DNA of 64,000 nt from DZBG01 sp049241565 (GCA_049241565.1 JBMLQL010000016.1:62001-126000), one strand, 5' to 3'. Shown: positions 1 to 8,826, counted from the stretch's first letter. Notes: a model not told the origin generated them from the sequence alone. Program-made: numbers and translations.

Positions 1-2
1 CG

Positions 3-782
3 ATACTTAGTCTCTGGGGCGGTATTAAGCTCATGGGCAGTCCCATTGTTGAAAAAAATCAAACTGTTTATGCAGAATCCATTACCCGGCGAGTTGAATT
101 CGCTATTCAGACAATATGGTATTATTTAGAACAGGCCTTCTTCCCTTCAAATTTCACTCCCGTCAAAGGTATCTTTACTTCATTAGACGGATTTTCTCTT
201 ATTGCTCTTATTCTTTTTCTCATTTGTATTATAGTCCTTCTTTTTCTTTTGCAGCGGACTCTTGGGGTTGCGATGATAGTAGCACTTATTCTCATGACAC
301 CCTTTCTAGGTATCATCAAAGCTCCCTACATGAACGTCACTTCTGTCAGTGATCAGCACCTTTATCTTATTTTACCTTTTTTTATTTGGATTTTTGTCTG
401 TCTTGGTGAGCGAATTATTTTCATTTTTACTAACCTAGACTCACCTAGAGCTAAGATTGGGGGAATGATCGCTCTCTGCTTTTTTGGAAGTTATTTTTTC
501 TCTTCGACCGTCTTAAACTCAAAAATTTATCAAAATGAAGAAAACTTTTATCAAACATCTCTTAAATATAATCCTGGTAATCTTTTTTTCTATGTAAACC
601 TAGCCACATACTATCAAGAGCAAAATAATTTTGAAGCTGCGGTTGAAACAATCAATAAAGCGATTAACTACTGCCAAGAACACCAAGAACTAAAAAATAC
701 TCAGATGTACACATTAATCGGAGCAAAGTGGTTTGAAATTGAACAAATGGCAAGAAAAAGGAAGTCCCTTGAAAGAAATTAG
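3..782 (+). CDS. Membrane TPR protein, C-terminal part (5' end outside window)
   Basis: The frame is open to the first base of the window, so the gene begins upstream and the internal ATG at 33 is probably not the start. The visible part has hydrophobic stretches that look like several membrane helices, the clearest being the long run of L, I and F encoded around 190-290. A C-terminal soluble part follows with a TPR-like helix pair (YNPGNLFFYVNLATYYQEQ, then FEAAVETINKAINYCQEH). This arrangement of polytopic membrane domain followed by TPRs is typical of TMTC-like or O-antigen-ligase-like glycosylation proteins. No catalytic motif is visible here, so the function is not assigned. Its end overlaps the next gene by 14 bases. 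Confidence 0.65.
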   Translation: MLSLWGGIKLMGSPIVEKNQTVYAESITRRVEFAIQTIWYYLEQAFFPSNFTPVKGIFTSLDGFSLIALILFLICIIVLLFLLQRTLGVAMIVALILMTPFLGIIKAPYMNVTSVSDQHLYLILPFFIWIFVCLGERIIFIFTNLDSPRAKIGGMIALCFFGSYFFSSTVLNSKIYQNEENFYQTSLKYNPGNLFFYVNLATYYQEQNNFEAAVETINKAINYCQEHQELKNTQMYTLIGAKWFEIEQMARKRKSLERN

Positions 783-1509
783 TATTATTGGCCTTGGCCA
801 TATTGGATACCCACTTGCTAAAAAATTAAGTCATGATTTTGATGTCATTGGCTCTGTAACATCAGATAAAAAAGAGATCACTGATCTTGAATCTGTTATC
901 TATCGTCTTGATGAAGAAATCCCAACCATTCTTGAGGCACCAATTACCGTACTTACTACACCTCCTTCGGCCATTAACCTTGCTAGCCTTCCAAAGATAA
1001 AAACAGATTGGCTTATTTATACAAGTTCAACCTCAGTTTATGGGACTCATCAAGGAATAGTCACAGAAGAAACGATCTGTACTCCGGATGATGAATCTGG
1101 AAAAAAGCTTCTCGAGATTGAAAAATGGGTTCAAAGTTTTCCTAACTGGACTATCCTGCGTCTCGGAGGTCTCTTAGGGCCAAATAGGCACCCTGGAAAA
1201 TATCTTGCAGGAAGAAAAGACCTACCTCATCCTTTTGCCTCAGTGAATCTTGTCCATCATGACGATGTTGTTGAGGGGATTATTCAGGTTATTAAACAAA
1301 ACAAGAAAAATACAATCTTTAATTTAGTCTGTGATGAACATCACTCTCGAAAAGAGTTTTATCAGGAGTTCGCTCTTAGGATGAAACTTCCACTTCCAGA
1401 ATTCAGAGATGAAAAATCTGATCGGTATAAATTGGTGCTGAATGATAAAATCAAACAGCACCTAAAAATGAAATTTATTTTTTCGGAATTGATAGGAAGA
1501 GAGCTTTAA
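769..1509 (+). CDS. SDR-type NAD(P)-dependent epimerase/dehydratase-like protein
   Basis: This 246-residue protein has an N-terminal Rossmann dinucleotide-binding motif GLGHIG (residues 8-13) and the extended-SDR signature YTSSTSVYG near residues 84-92, with the tyrosine expected at the active site. It resembles the E. coli YeeZ type of atypical epimerase, whose substrate is not established. I chose the TTG at 769 because AGGAAG lies five bases upstream; the frame is open further upstream but without a better site. The gene overlaps the preceding membrane protein by 14 bases, suggesting translational coupling. Its 3' end overlaps the convergent cysK by 35 bases, an unusually long tail-to-tail overlap. 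Substrate unknown. Confidence 0.75.
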   Translation: MKEISIIGLGHIGYPLAKKLSHDFDVIGSVTSDKKEITDLESVIYRLDEEIPTILEAPITVLTTPPSAINLASLPKIKTDWLIYTSSTSVYGTHQGIVTEETICTPDDESGKKLLEIEKWVQSFPNWTILRLGGLLGPNRHPGKYLAGRKDLPHPFASVNLVHHDDVVEGIIQVIKQNKKNTIFNLVCDEHHSRKEFYQEFALRMKLPLPEFRDEKSDRYKLVLNDKIKQHLKMKFIFSELIGREL

Positions 1510-2518
1510 GCTCAGCCTCAGAAACGACAGCAGGATTTAGCTTTTTCTCTGCTAAAAATTCAGGACTATACATTTTTGAAAGTGCTCTTTCAGCCCCATC
1601 ACAAAGGATCGTGACGATTCTATGTCCTGGTCCCATGCGAAGAGCCGTAGTGAATGCCCCGGCCAAATTCAGCATAGAAGACATTCCCATCACAAGGCCT
1701 TCTTGACTCTTTAACCAATAGGCCAGAGTCACTAATTTTTGATCTTCGATGGTGTAACATTCATCTTGAAGGATATGGCGGAAGTTCTCTACAAAACGAC
1801 AAATCCCTACACCTTCAGTCATAGTATAATCAGAGCTTGATCCAAACTCACCTTCTTTAAAGAATTGAGAGATCGTACTTCCTTGAGGGTCAGGCATGAC
1901 AATTTTAATATTTGGATTTTTCTCTTTCATGAATTTTGAAATTCCTGCCACTGTCCCACCAGAACCAGCAGCCACCACAACAGCATCTACTTTCTCATTC
2001 ATCTGGGCATACATCTCCGGCCCAGTCGTTTTATAGTGAGAGAGATAGTTATGTGGATTATCAAACTGGTTGGCCCACCAATAGTCGGGAGAACTCTGAC
2101 CGATCTTTTTTCCAACTTTAAAAAAGTGGCGATCATCAGTAAAAGGAACTGCTTCAGTTTCCACAACTTCAGCATCGTATAATTTAAGAATTTTATGTTT
2201 CTCAGGGGCCATGCCCTTCGGCATCACAACAATAACTTTAAATCCAAGTGAGTGCCCTACCATGGCCAGACCAATACCGGTATTTCCGGCCGTTCCCTCC
2301 ACAATGGTCATTCCTGGCTTTAATACTCCCGAAGCAATCGCTTCAAGAATCATATTTAAAGCTGGGCGGTCCTTCACAGTTCCACCTGGATTGAGGTGTT
2401 CACATTTCATAAAAATATCACAACCAGTGAGCTCAGACAGACTATTTATACGTAATATAGGGGTATTACCGATTAAAGGAAGCACGCCTTTTTTAAGTAG
2501 CTGCTCACGAGAATTCAT
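1475..2518 (-). CDS. cysK: Cysteine synthase (O-acetylserine sulfhydrylase family, PLP enzyme)
   Basis: This family makes L-cysteine from O-acetylserine and sulfide using pyridoxal phosphate. The protein (347 residues) shows the PLP lysine in GGTVKDRPA (Lys49) and the GTAGNTG substrate/phosphate loop (75-81). ATG at 2518 is preferred over an in-frame GTG at 2530 because GGAG sits six bases before it. The gene is divergent from cysE, which supplies its substrate, with only about 80 bases between the starts. Sequence alone does not exclude a cystathionine beta-synthase-like or O-phosphoserine-using relative. The length is slightly above the usual 310-330 residues. Confidence 0.9.
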   Translation of the reverse strand: MNSREQLLKKGVLPLIGNTPILRINSLSELTGCDIFMKCEHLNPGGTVKDRPALNMILEAIASGVLKPGMTIVEGTAGNTGIGLAMVGHSLGFKVIVVMPKGMAPEKHKILKLYDAEVVETEAVPFTDDRHFFKVGKKIGQSSPDYWWANQFDNPHNYLSHYKTTGPEMYAQMNEKVDAVVVAAGSGGTVAGISKFMKEKNPNIKIVMPDPQGSTISQFFKEGEFGSSSDYTMTEGVGICRFVENFRHILQDECYTIEDQKLVTLAYWLKSQEGLVMGMSSMLNLAGAFTTALRMGPGHRIVTILCDGAERALSKMYSPEFLAEKKLNPAVVSEAELKALFLSIPKK

Positions 2519-2600
2519 AAGGATCTCCACAAGAATAATTGAAATTTACTCACTTAAGAGGTAGTTTAAATAGGATTTACTATACGCCATGAGGACTCAA

Positions 2601-3419
2601 ATGTCTCCTTTAAGTGACTTTTTACACCAAGATCGCCTTCAAAAAGCGCAAATTATTCTGAATGTTCCGCAGGTTAGGCAGAGTGTAGATGAGCTTATCT
2701 GCCTGATGTTTCCGCAACGCGGATGCACGGGAGCTCGTACTCTGGCCGAAACTGAGCAGCATATCGAGCAAGTCAAAAAAAGATTCGAAAAATATATCGC
2801 CTCTCTGACTCCCCTCAATCCAGATGTGGCCTCAAGAGGAGCTGAAATTGCTCATTCGTATTTTGAAATGATTCCAGAAATCACTCGTCAACTTGATACC
2901 GACGCTCAAGCAGCTTTCCAAGGTGATCCGGCCGCTTATTCTCTAGAGGAAGTTATCATTACCTATCCAGGTTTTTATGCTCTTTGCATTTATCGTTTGG
3001 CCAATGCTCTTCATAAACTTCTTGTTCCTCTTGTGCCTCGTTTGATGAGTGAGTACGCTCATGAAAAAACGGGGATTGATATCAATCCGGGGGCCCAAAT
3101 TGGCGAAGGGATTTTTATTGATCACGGAACAGGTGTGGTTATTGGTGAAACAAGTGTGATTGGGAAGAATGTTAAAATCTATCAAGGGGTGACTCTAGGT
3201 GCCCTTTCAGTGAAGAAAAAACTTCAATATATCAAACGCCACCCCACTATCGAAGATGATGTGGTGATTTATGCTAATGCCATCATTCTTGGTGGAGAAA
3301 CGATTATCGGTAAGGGCAGTATCATTGGTGGAAACGTGTGGCTCACAGAATCTGTGGCCGCAAACTCGGTTGTCTTCAATAAGCTTGCAGATACCACTGT
3401 GATTCAAGGTAAATCCTAG
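2601..3419 (+). CDS. cysE: Serine O-acetyltransferase
   Basis: CysE acetylates L-serine with acetyl-CoA, the committed step of cysteine synthesis. The C-terminal half carries the left-handed beta-helix hexapeptide repeats (for example INPGAQIGEGIFIDHGTGVVIG and the later GNVWL segment) that form the catalytic domain. The helical N-terminal half matches the SAT domain. ATG at 2601 is chosen because GAGGACT precedes it exactly as it precedes the bS21 gene in this window; an in-frame ATG at 2589 also exists. The protein is about 272 residues, near the usual size. It is divergent from cysK and its stop overlaps the rhodanese start by one base, so the two are probably cotranslated. Confidence 0.9.
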   Translation: MSPLSDFLHQDRLQKAQIILNVPQVRQSVDELICLMFPQRGCTGARTLAETEQHIEQVKKRFEKYIASLTPLNPDVASRGAEIAHSYFEMIPEITRQLDTDAQAAFQGDPAAYSLEEVIITYPGFYALCIYRLANALHKLLVPLVPRLMSEYAHEKTGIDINPGAQIGEGIFIDHGTGVVIGETSVIGKNVKIYQGVTLGALSVKKKLQYIKRHPTIEDDVVIYANAIILGGETIIGKGSIIGGNVWLTESVAANSVVFNKLADTTVIQGKS

Positions 3420-3730
3420 TGCTTATTACCGTCACTAAAGTCAAGCAATGGATGGATCAGGGAAAACCTGTTCACCTACTTGATGTTCGAACTCAAGAAG
3501 AATCAATTATCGCCAGTCTTGGTGGAGCTCTTATTCCTGTTCAAGAACTAGAGGCTCGCTTTAAAGAGCTTGATTCCATGAAACGTCCATGGGTGGTTTA
3601 TTGCCATCATGGAGTAAGAAGTGAATATGCTGCTCAGTTTTTAAAGATGAGAGGCTACGATGCCCTCTCACTTGTGGGTGGAATTGAAAAGTGGTCCCTT
3701 GAAATTGATTCAAGTGTGCCAATTTATTAA
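3419..3730 (+). CDS. Single-domain rhodanese-like protein
   Basis: This 103-residue rhodanese domain has the active-site loop CHHGVRS with cysteine at residue 62, expected to carry a persulfide. The fold signatures HLLDVRTQEE at the start and GGIEKW at the end are present. Rhodanese-family proteins move sulfane sulfur; position directly after cysE suggests a sulfur-metabolism role, but donor and acceptor are unknown. The start is a GTG whose first base is the last base of the cysE stop codon, indicating coupling. Confidence 0.88.
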   Translation: MLITVTKVKQWMDQGKPVHLLDVRTQEESIIASLGGALIPVQELEARFKELDSMKRPWVVYCHHGVRSEYAAQFLKMRGYDALSLVGGIEKWSLEIDSSVPIY

Positions 3731-3792
3731 TTGTAATTCTTCTGGCCATGGGATCCTAGTCGCTATTAAAATTAACTAAATAGGAGCTCTCA

Positions 3793-3915
3793 ATGAAAAA
3801 CCTTATCTCAATTCCTTATAAAATTATGGCCATTATCCTTGTTGGCTCAGCCATTCTCCTAGGGTTGGTCTTAGCAGTGGGTGTTCCGGCCAATCTTATT
3901 ACGCTCTTTAAATAA
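3793..3915 (+). CDS. 40-residue single-span membrane peptide
   Basis: A short frame of 40 codons starts with ATG after a strong site AGGAG at 3782-3786. The product has a short basic N-terminus (MKNLISIPYK) and then one hydrophobic helix of about 25 residues (IMAIILVGSAILLGLVLAVG) and a short tail. Its TAA stop is immediately followed, with no spacer, by the ATG of the DUF374 acyltransferase at 3916, so the two are almost certainly in one transcript and coupled. I do not recognise the family. It could be a membrane anchor or regulator for the acyltransferase; that is inference. Confidence 0.65.
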   Translation: MKNLISIPYKIMAIILVGSAILLGLVLAVGVPANLITLFK

Positions 3916-4563
3916 ATGATTCATCGATTTCTTCAATTCCTTATTTGGGCCATTATTAGGCTTCTCCTCTCGACTTATAGGATCACAGTCCAGGGAATAG
4001 AATTTCGCGAGAGGGCCCGAACGATTCATCCTCAAAAATCTTTTATTTTTGCCGTTTGGCATGAGCAAGTTGTCTCTGTGATGAGTGGACATGCTTGGAC
4101 TGAACCCTATCTTGCCCTTTCCTCACGTAGTAAGGATGGAGACTATGCAGCTTATGTTTCAAAAAAAATGGGCTTTGTGGCCGTTAGAGGTTCTTCAAAG
4201 AAGAAAAATATCGATAAAGGTGGCAAAGAGGCCATTAGAGAATATGTAGAAAAGCTCAATCTTGGAATTTCAGGTGGACTCACTGTGGATGGGCCAAAAG
4301 GCCCGAGACAGGTGTGCAAGATTGGGGTCGTTCTTATGAGTCAGGAAACTGGGGCCCCCATCCTTCCCGTCGTTGGTATCGCTTCTTCATACTGGGAATT
4401 TAATTCATGGGATCGTTTTAAAATCCCTAAGCCTTTCTCAAAAATTCTTATGGTTTATGGGGAGCCTATTCTTACTCCTAAAAACGCCTCAGCGGAAGAT
4501 CTTGAGAAAGTTCGTGAACAAGTCACAAACTCTCTCAAAGAACTCACACTGAAAAATTCTTAG
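3916..4563 (+). CDS. DUF374 family, lysophospholipid acyltransferase-like protein
   Basis: The 215-residue protein starts with a hydrophobic helix and matches the DUF374 pattern: FAVWHEQ near residue 50, a short SRSKDGDY segment, an RGSSKKKNIDKGGKEA stretch and TVDGPKGPRQ near residue 134. This family is related to the LpxL/PlsC acyltransferases and is thought to act at the inner membrane on lipid A or phospholipid, though its exact acceptor is not settled. It follows the 40-residue membrane peptide without a gap. Its stop codon overlaps the stop of the convergent dctM by four bases. Confidence 0.82.
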   Translation: MIHRFLQFLIWAIIRLLLSTYRITVQGIEFRERARTIHPQKSFIFAVWHEQVVSVMSGHAWTEPYLALSSRSKDGDYAAYVSKKMGFVAVRGSSKKKNIDKGGKEAIREYVEKLNLGISGGLTVDGPKGPRQVCKIGVVLMSQETGAPILPVVGIASSYWEFNSWDRFKIPKPFSKILMVYGEPILTPKNASAEDLEKVREQVTNSLKELTLKNS

Positions 4564-5822
4564 TTTAATAAAAAAAGACTGATTTGGGGAAAGGCAGTAA
4601 CAATTGCGAGACCTAAGACCATCACAAAGAGATAAGGTACAACGGATTTAACAACCTCACCGATAGGCTCTTTGAAAATTCCTGAGGCCACAAAAAGATT
4701 AATCCCGATAGGTGGAGTAACGTAACCAATTTCTAAATTCACAATCATGATGATCCCAAAATGAACTGGGTCTACTCCGAAGTGTTGAGCGATGGGAGTG
4801 AGGAGTGGGGCCAGAACAAGGATGGCACTCATCACATCCATAAAGCAACCCACAATCAAAAGCAAAATATTCACGGCCAGAAGAAAACCAAGCTTAGTGC
4901 TAATCATCTCAGACATCATCGTCACTAAATTCTGAGGCACTTCCTCGAGAGTCATAAACTTATTTAAACTCACCGCTAAGATGAGAATAAGAAAAAGCAT
5001 CCCTAGCATTTCAGCTGTTTCAGAAAAAACAGACTTAAGCTGTGAGACCTTTATCTCTCGATGAATGCCAAACTCCACTATAAAAGCGTAAACCACAGCA
5101 ACAGCCGCCGACTCAGTGGCCGTGACAAGTCCACCATAAATTCCACCTAAGATCATCAGCGGCATCATGAGTGAAAAAATCCCCTTCTTAAAGGCACTGA
5201 TAAGTTCAGTCATTGAAAATACTGCTTTTTGATTTTTTGGGGCCACAAGCAATGTATAACCACAAAGAAGGATGACCAAAACAATACTTGGCCCTATCCC
5301 GGCCTTGAAAAGATCAACCACTGAAACTCCGGCCATAATAGCGAAAATAATCATAGGAATACTCGGGGGAACAATAATCCCGAGGGTTCCCCCTACACTA
5401 AGCATTCCCATAGAAAATCTCTTGGAATAACCGGCCTGAAGAAGGGCAGGAAACATTAAGGACCCAATGGCAATAAGAGTGACGGGTGATGAACCTGAGA
5501 TGGCTGCAAAAACAGCACATGAGAAAACCGCGGCGATCCCCATTCCTCCATTAATCCCACTAGTCAAGGCCTTTGCAAAATTAATGAGACGTTGAGAAAT
5601 AGATCCCTTGGTCATGATCTGTCCTGCAAGAACAAATAGTGGAATGGCCAGAAGGATCTCCTTATCGGCGGCATAGAAGATATCCCCGACGATAACCATT
5701 AAAGATTCACCCGCAGCGAAATGATAACAGAGGGCCGTAATCCCTCCCATAATCACAAACAAAGGCTGACCTAATAAAATAGAGATTACTAAAAAGAGAG
5801 CAATGTATAGACTGATTCCCAT
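4560..5822 (-). CDS. dctM: TRAP transporter large permease subunit (DctM)
   Basis: This is the ion-coupled translocation subunit of a tripartite ATP-independent periplasmic transporter. The 420-residue protein is hydrophobic throughout, with about a dozen predicted helices and conserved loops such as GSSPVTLIAIGS and GGTLGIIVPPSIPMI, diagnostic of DctM. It is the last gene of the TRAP operon; its start shares one base with the dctQ stop. The end overlaps the convergent acyltransferase by four bases (TTAG) and no terminator hairpin is seen. TRAP systems usually import carboxylates or sialic-acid-like solutes using a sodium gradient; the substrate here is unknown. Confidence 0.93.
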   Translation of the reverse strand: MGISLYIALFLVISILLGQPLFVIMGGITALCYHFAAGESLMVIVGDIFYAADKEILLAIPLFVLAGQIMTKGSISQRLINFAKALTSGINGGMGIAAVFSCAVFAAISGSSPVTLIAIGSLMFPALLQAGYSKRFSMGMLSVGGTLGIIVPPSIPMIIFAIMAGVSVVDLFKAGIGPSIVLVILLCGYTLLVAPKNQKAVFSMTELISAFKKGIFSLMMPLMILGGIYGGLVTATESAAVAVVYAFIVEFGIHREIKVSQLKSVFSETAEMLGMLFLILILAVSLNKFMTLEEVPQNLVTMMSEMISTKLGFLLAVNILLLIVGCFMDVMSAILVLAPLLTPIAQHFGVDPVHFGIIMIVNLEIGYVTPPIGINLFVASGIFKEPIGEVVKSVVPYLFVMVLGLAIVTAFPQISLFLLN

Positions 5823-6307
5823 TAGTGGATACTCCCTTCTTTTTTAACTGGTGGATAAAAAACAAAATACAAATAGCGCAAACTCATTGAGCTAAAAGCA
5901 TACGGGATGACCATTTGAAGCCACCACATAGGAATATCTAAAAGAATATTCTTGTCAGCAAACTCTCTAGACTCTTCAACATAGAGATAAGAATTGTATG
6001 CCATCAAAACACAAAAGATGAGAGTGACAAGATTTTGGAGGCGTCCATAAACTTTCTGCAGTTTCCCCTTCCAAATTTTATCGGCAATCTCTGGCCTTAA
6101 ATGTTCAGCTTTCTGAGTAATAAGAATGGCCCCTAAAAAGCCCGCCCAAATCATAAGATAAACTGCACTTTTTTGAGTCCAAGGAATACCTGTGGCAAAA
6201 ATCTCTCTGGCCGCCACATCAACTATCACAAAACAAGTTAATGCTAAAACAAAGATTGAGGCAACCCCGGCCTCAATCTTTGTCAGGATATTAAAAAATT
6301 TTTCCAT
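5822..6307 (-). CDS. dctQ: TRAP transporter small permease subunit (DctQ)
   Basis: The 161-residue protein has four hydrophobic helices, the family architecture, with the typical IPWTQKSAVYLMIWAGFLGA segment in the middle. It pairs with DctM in the inner membrane. Its start and stop each share one base with the flanking dctP and dctM genes, giving a tightly coupled set. Confidence 0.9.
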   Translation of the reverse strand: MEKFFNILTKIEAGVASIFVLALTCFVIVDVAAREIFATGIPWTQKSAVYLMIWAGFLGAILITQKAEHLRPEIADKIWKGKLQKVYGRLQNLVTLIFCVLMAYNSYLYVEESREFADKNILLDIPMWWLQMVIPYAFSSMSLRYLYFVFYPPVKKEGSIH

Positions 6308-7296
6308 TATTTTTTCGCCTTGAATGCCTTCTTCCCTTCAAGAATAAGAGCGTAGATTTTAGCTGACTCTCCACCAATCGACTTCACAGCTTCCTCAGCA
6401 ATTCCTTGAGCAGCTTTTTTGAAAGCTTCTTTCTCTTTCGCATTTAAAGTATAAACTTGAATTTTTGAATCTTTCAGAACTTGGATGAGAGACTCACCAA
6501 GTGCACGAACGCTTGTGCGAATTTCTTTGGCTTGCTCATTTCCTGGTCCCATCAGAATTTTTTTCTGATCAGCCGAAAGTGTATCCCAAAACTTCTTAGA
6601 ATAGATAACTGCTGCTGGCTGATAGATATGATCCGTCACAGAATAAAATTTAATGGCCGTTTGCCATTCAGCTGCTAACGTGAAAAGTGGCGTGTTATCA
6701 AAGGCCTCCACAACTCCTGTTTGAAGAGCAGGAAGAACCTCAGGTGTCGCAATGGCTGCAGGAGAAGCTTGAAGCTTTTTCCAAAAAGCTAAGTGCACCT
6801 TAGATTCTTGTGAGCGAATTTTTACACCCTTCATGTCAGAAGGAGTTTTAATCAATTTGGTTTTATGTCCGATAGAGCGCCAACCATTCTCTGCCCAAGT
6901 CACCATCACAAAACCTTTGGCCTCAAAGAGTTTTCTGAAAGGCTCTTGAAGGTAATTATCAAGAATGAAGTCTGCTTCCTCTGAGTTTTCAAATAGAAAA
7001 GGAACTTCAAGAATATCTAGCTCTGGGATAATGCTGGCCATGGCCCCACAAGTAAGTCCTCCACCTTGAATTTTTCCACGACGGATACTTTGCATAATCT
7101 CAAGTTCTCCCCCGAGCTGACCACCCAGGAAAGTTTTAATTTTGATTTTGCCTTTTGATTCCGTATTTACTCGATTTTTAATCGCCTCTAGAGAATCTGA
7201 CCAAGGTGTTCCAGCTGGAGCAATTGTTCCAAAACGCACATCCAAAGCGAAGGCATTGAAAGAGAGAATTAAACTCACTAATAGCAAAAATTTCAT
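6307..7296 (-). CDS. dctP: TRAP transporter periplasmic substrate-binding protein (DctP)
   Basis: The 329-residue protein has a cleavable signal peptide (MKFLLLVSLILSFNAFA) and the DctP fold features. These include the start of the mature protein DVRFGTIAPAGTPW, the GGQLGGELEIMQSIRRG segment, the KIRSQES segment with the arginine that usually contacts a carboxylate ligand, and TPLFTLAAEWQ. It would bind solute in the periplasm and hand it to DctQM. It lies 13 bases downstream of the TatT lipoprotein gene. The ligand cannot be predicted from sequence alone. Confidence 0.92.
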   Translation of the reverse strand: MKFLLLVSLILSFNAFALDVRFGTIAPAGTPWSDSLEAIKNRVNTESKGKIKIKTFLGGQLGGELEIMQSIRRGKIQGGGLTCGAMASIIPELDILEVPFLFENSEEADFILDNYLQEPFRKLFEAKGFVMVTWAENGWRSIGHKTKLIKTPSDMKGVKIRSQESKVHLAFWKKLQASPAAIATPEVLPALQTGVVEAFDNTPLFTLAAEWQTAIKFYSVTDHIYQPAAVIYSKKFWDTLSADQKKILMGPGNEQAKEIRTSVRALGESLIQVLKDSKIQVYTLNAKEKEAFKKAAQGIAEEAVKSIGGESAKIYALILEGKKAFKAKK

Positions 7297-7309
7297 AAAA
7301 TATCCTTAA

Positions 7310-8173
7310 TTAGAAAAGTTCATCTTTTTGAGCGAGAAGTTTTTTGGCCTTTCTTTTTTCAAGAACATTTTCTGGCATTAGCTCAGCAACAATATCCTCC
7401 TTCATGGCCAGAACTGTTTCTAGTTCTTTCACAAATTCTTTTTTGTTTGATTTTTTTGTCCAGTAAAGTTCTGCTTTAAGCACTCGTGTCCCAAGATAAT
7501 TTGGTCCCATCTTAATTGACGTATCAAATTTATCTCCACTCTTATTAATATCTCCACCTGCAAAAGAAGGTGCTACAGCAAAGAATCCACCCCAGTAGCG
7601 TGGAACAGCACCAAAAAAATAGTCTGGCTGAAGCTCTTCGACTTTACTAATCATCGCTTTAATTCTTGTTTTGTATTTAAGAGCTGCTGCAATTCCTGTC
7701 ATCTTGGCCCATTTACCTAATGAGGCGGCTGTCCAATAAATAATAGGAACTTCTCTTAATGTAAGATACTTCAATGCTTTCTCTACATCTTCATCTTGGG
7801 CCACAGAGGCCTTGAATTCAGCGTTAAGGGCCATTCCCATTTCACCGTATGAAGCTGCTTGCTCAAAGATTTTTTTCTTTTCATCAGCATTCTCAAGATG
7901 AGCGTCGGCCATTAAATAATGTCCTCTGGTTAAATAAGTTAGGATTTCAATATCATCTGGTTTGGCGCTGTGAAGATCTTTAAGGAGATTAAGGGACTGC
8001 TGAAGAGACTCAAGAACGTGTCTTTGTTTCCAAAGTTCCATGGCCTGTTGCTCAGTGGCCTTAAAGTCTGCGGCTGACATAACTTTAGCCACTTGAGATT
8101 TCTCCCAACCAGCTTTTCGAGTCGTACAACTTACTAGAGATAAAATAATTAACATAAACCAAATGGCTTTCAT
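7310..8173 (-). CDS. TatT-family TRAP-associated lipoprotein
   Basis: A 287-residue lipoprotein: a short hydrophobic signal ends in the lipobox LVSC (cysteine 16). The rest is helical, with alternating segments such as ALKYLTLREVPIIYWTAASLG and a C-terminal FGAVPRYWGGFFAVAP stretch. This matches the TRAP-associated TatT family, TPR-like trimers described in Treponema pallidum that associate with a TRAP binding protein. Context agrees, since dctP follows 13 bases downstream. I chose the second of two adjacent ATGs because AGGAG is six bases before it; the first (8176) is also possible. It probably delivers or screens a hydrophobic ligand at the membrane; that is inference. Confidence 0.82.
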   Translation of the reverse strand: MKAIWFMLIILSLVSCTTRKAGWEKSQVAKVMSAADFKATEQQAMELWKQRHVLESLQQSLNLLKDLHSAKPDDIEILTYLTRGHYLMADAHLENADEKKKIFEQAASYGEMGMALNAEFKASVAQDEDVEKALKYLTLREVPIIYWTAASLGKWAKMTGIAAALKYKTRIKAMISKVEELQPDYFFGAVPRYWGGFFAVAPSFAGGDINKSGDKFDTSIKMGPNYLGTRVLKAELYWTKKSNKKEFVKELETVLAMKEDIVAELMPENVLEKRKAKKLLAQKDELF

Positions 8174-8229
8174 CATGAACTCCTTAGAATGAGATTAAGA
8201 TTATTTTACTTTAAAAATGATTGATTTTG

Positions 8230-8802
8230 TTAACGAACTGTTCCAAATCGTGCAGATAAACCGAGTGTATACTGAGCATCATACTCAGATTCTGAATTGC
8301 GAATCATCGTCACTCCTGCATTGATCGCAAGATTACTTGCGAATGCAACCTGCAAGCCAGCTCCACCGTAGGGATTAATAGTCAGAGCACGATCTTTGGT
8401 CTCTTCCACACCAGCTGTTTTGATTGTGGTTTTTCCTTGAGAGGCTGAGCCTCCTGCACGGAAATAAAAACCAATATACTTCCCAATAGAGATAGTTGAT
8501 CTTAGTCCAAGATTGGCCCGCTCCACTTTATCAGTTACCACTTGATCCAAGGCCGGATAATCATCGCGAGAAGTTGACGTTGTGTATTCAAGTTCACCAG
8601 AAAGAAGAGTTACTCCGTAGAGTGCTCTCGCACCATAAGTCGCACGAGTTTTATAGCGAGCAGGCCCAGGGTATTGGACAAGGGCGGTCTCGATCCCGTA
8701 AATAGGCTCTACAGTAAATTTACTTTTGGAGTCAGACTGCCCATGGGCGGTGCCAAGAGGGAAGAGAGAAACAAAAACTAAAAAAGGTTTTAGCGTTTTC
8801 AT
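8230..8802 (-). CDS. Outer-membrane beta-barrel-like protein
   Basis: A signal peptide (MKTLKPFLVFVSLFPLGTAHG) is followed by about 170 residues of alternating polar and aromatic strands with glycine-rich turns, ending in TLGLSARFGTVR. This looks like a small outer membrane barrel. It stands first in the same orientation as the TRAP genes, 56 bases upstream of tatT, so it may be an outer-membrane pore for the same solute; that link is inference. No family-specific motif is recognised. Its start is only 24 bases from the divergent hydrolase gene. Confidence 0.65.
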   Translation of the reverse strand: MKTLKPFLVFVSLFPLGTAHGQSDSKSKFTVEPIYGIETALVQYPGPARYKTRATYGARALYGVTLLSGELEYTTSTSRDDYPALDQVVTDKVERANLGLRSTISIGKYIGFYFRAGGSASQGKTTIKTAGVEETKDRALTINPYGGAGLQVAFASNLAINAGVTMIRNSESEYDAQYTLGLSARFGTVR

Positions 8803-8826
8803 AAGCTTAAGTTTATCCTACTTGAG

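Noticed and set aside
1475..1509. Frameshift or wrong stop for the SDR protein because it runs 35 bases into cysK
   Set aside because: Both frames end cleanly with family-like C-termini and tail-to-tail overlap is common in this window, so it is taken as real.
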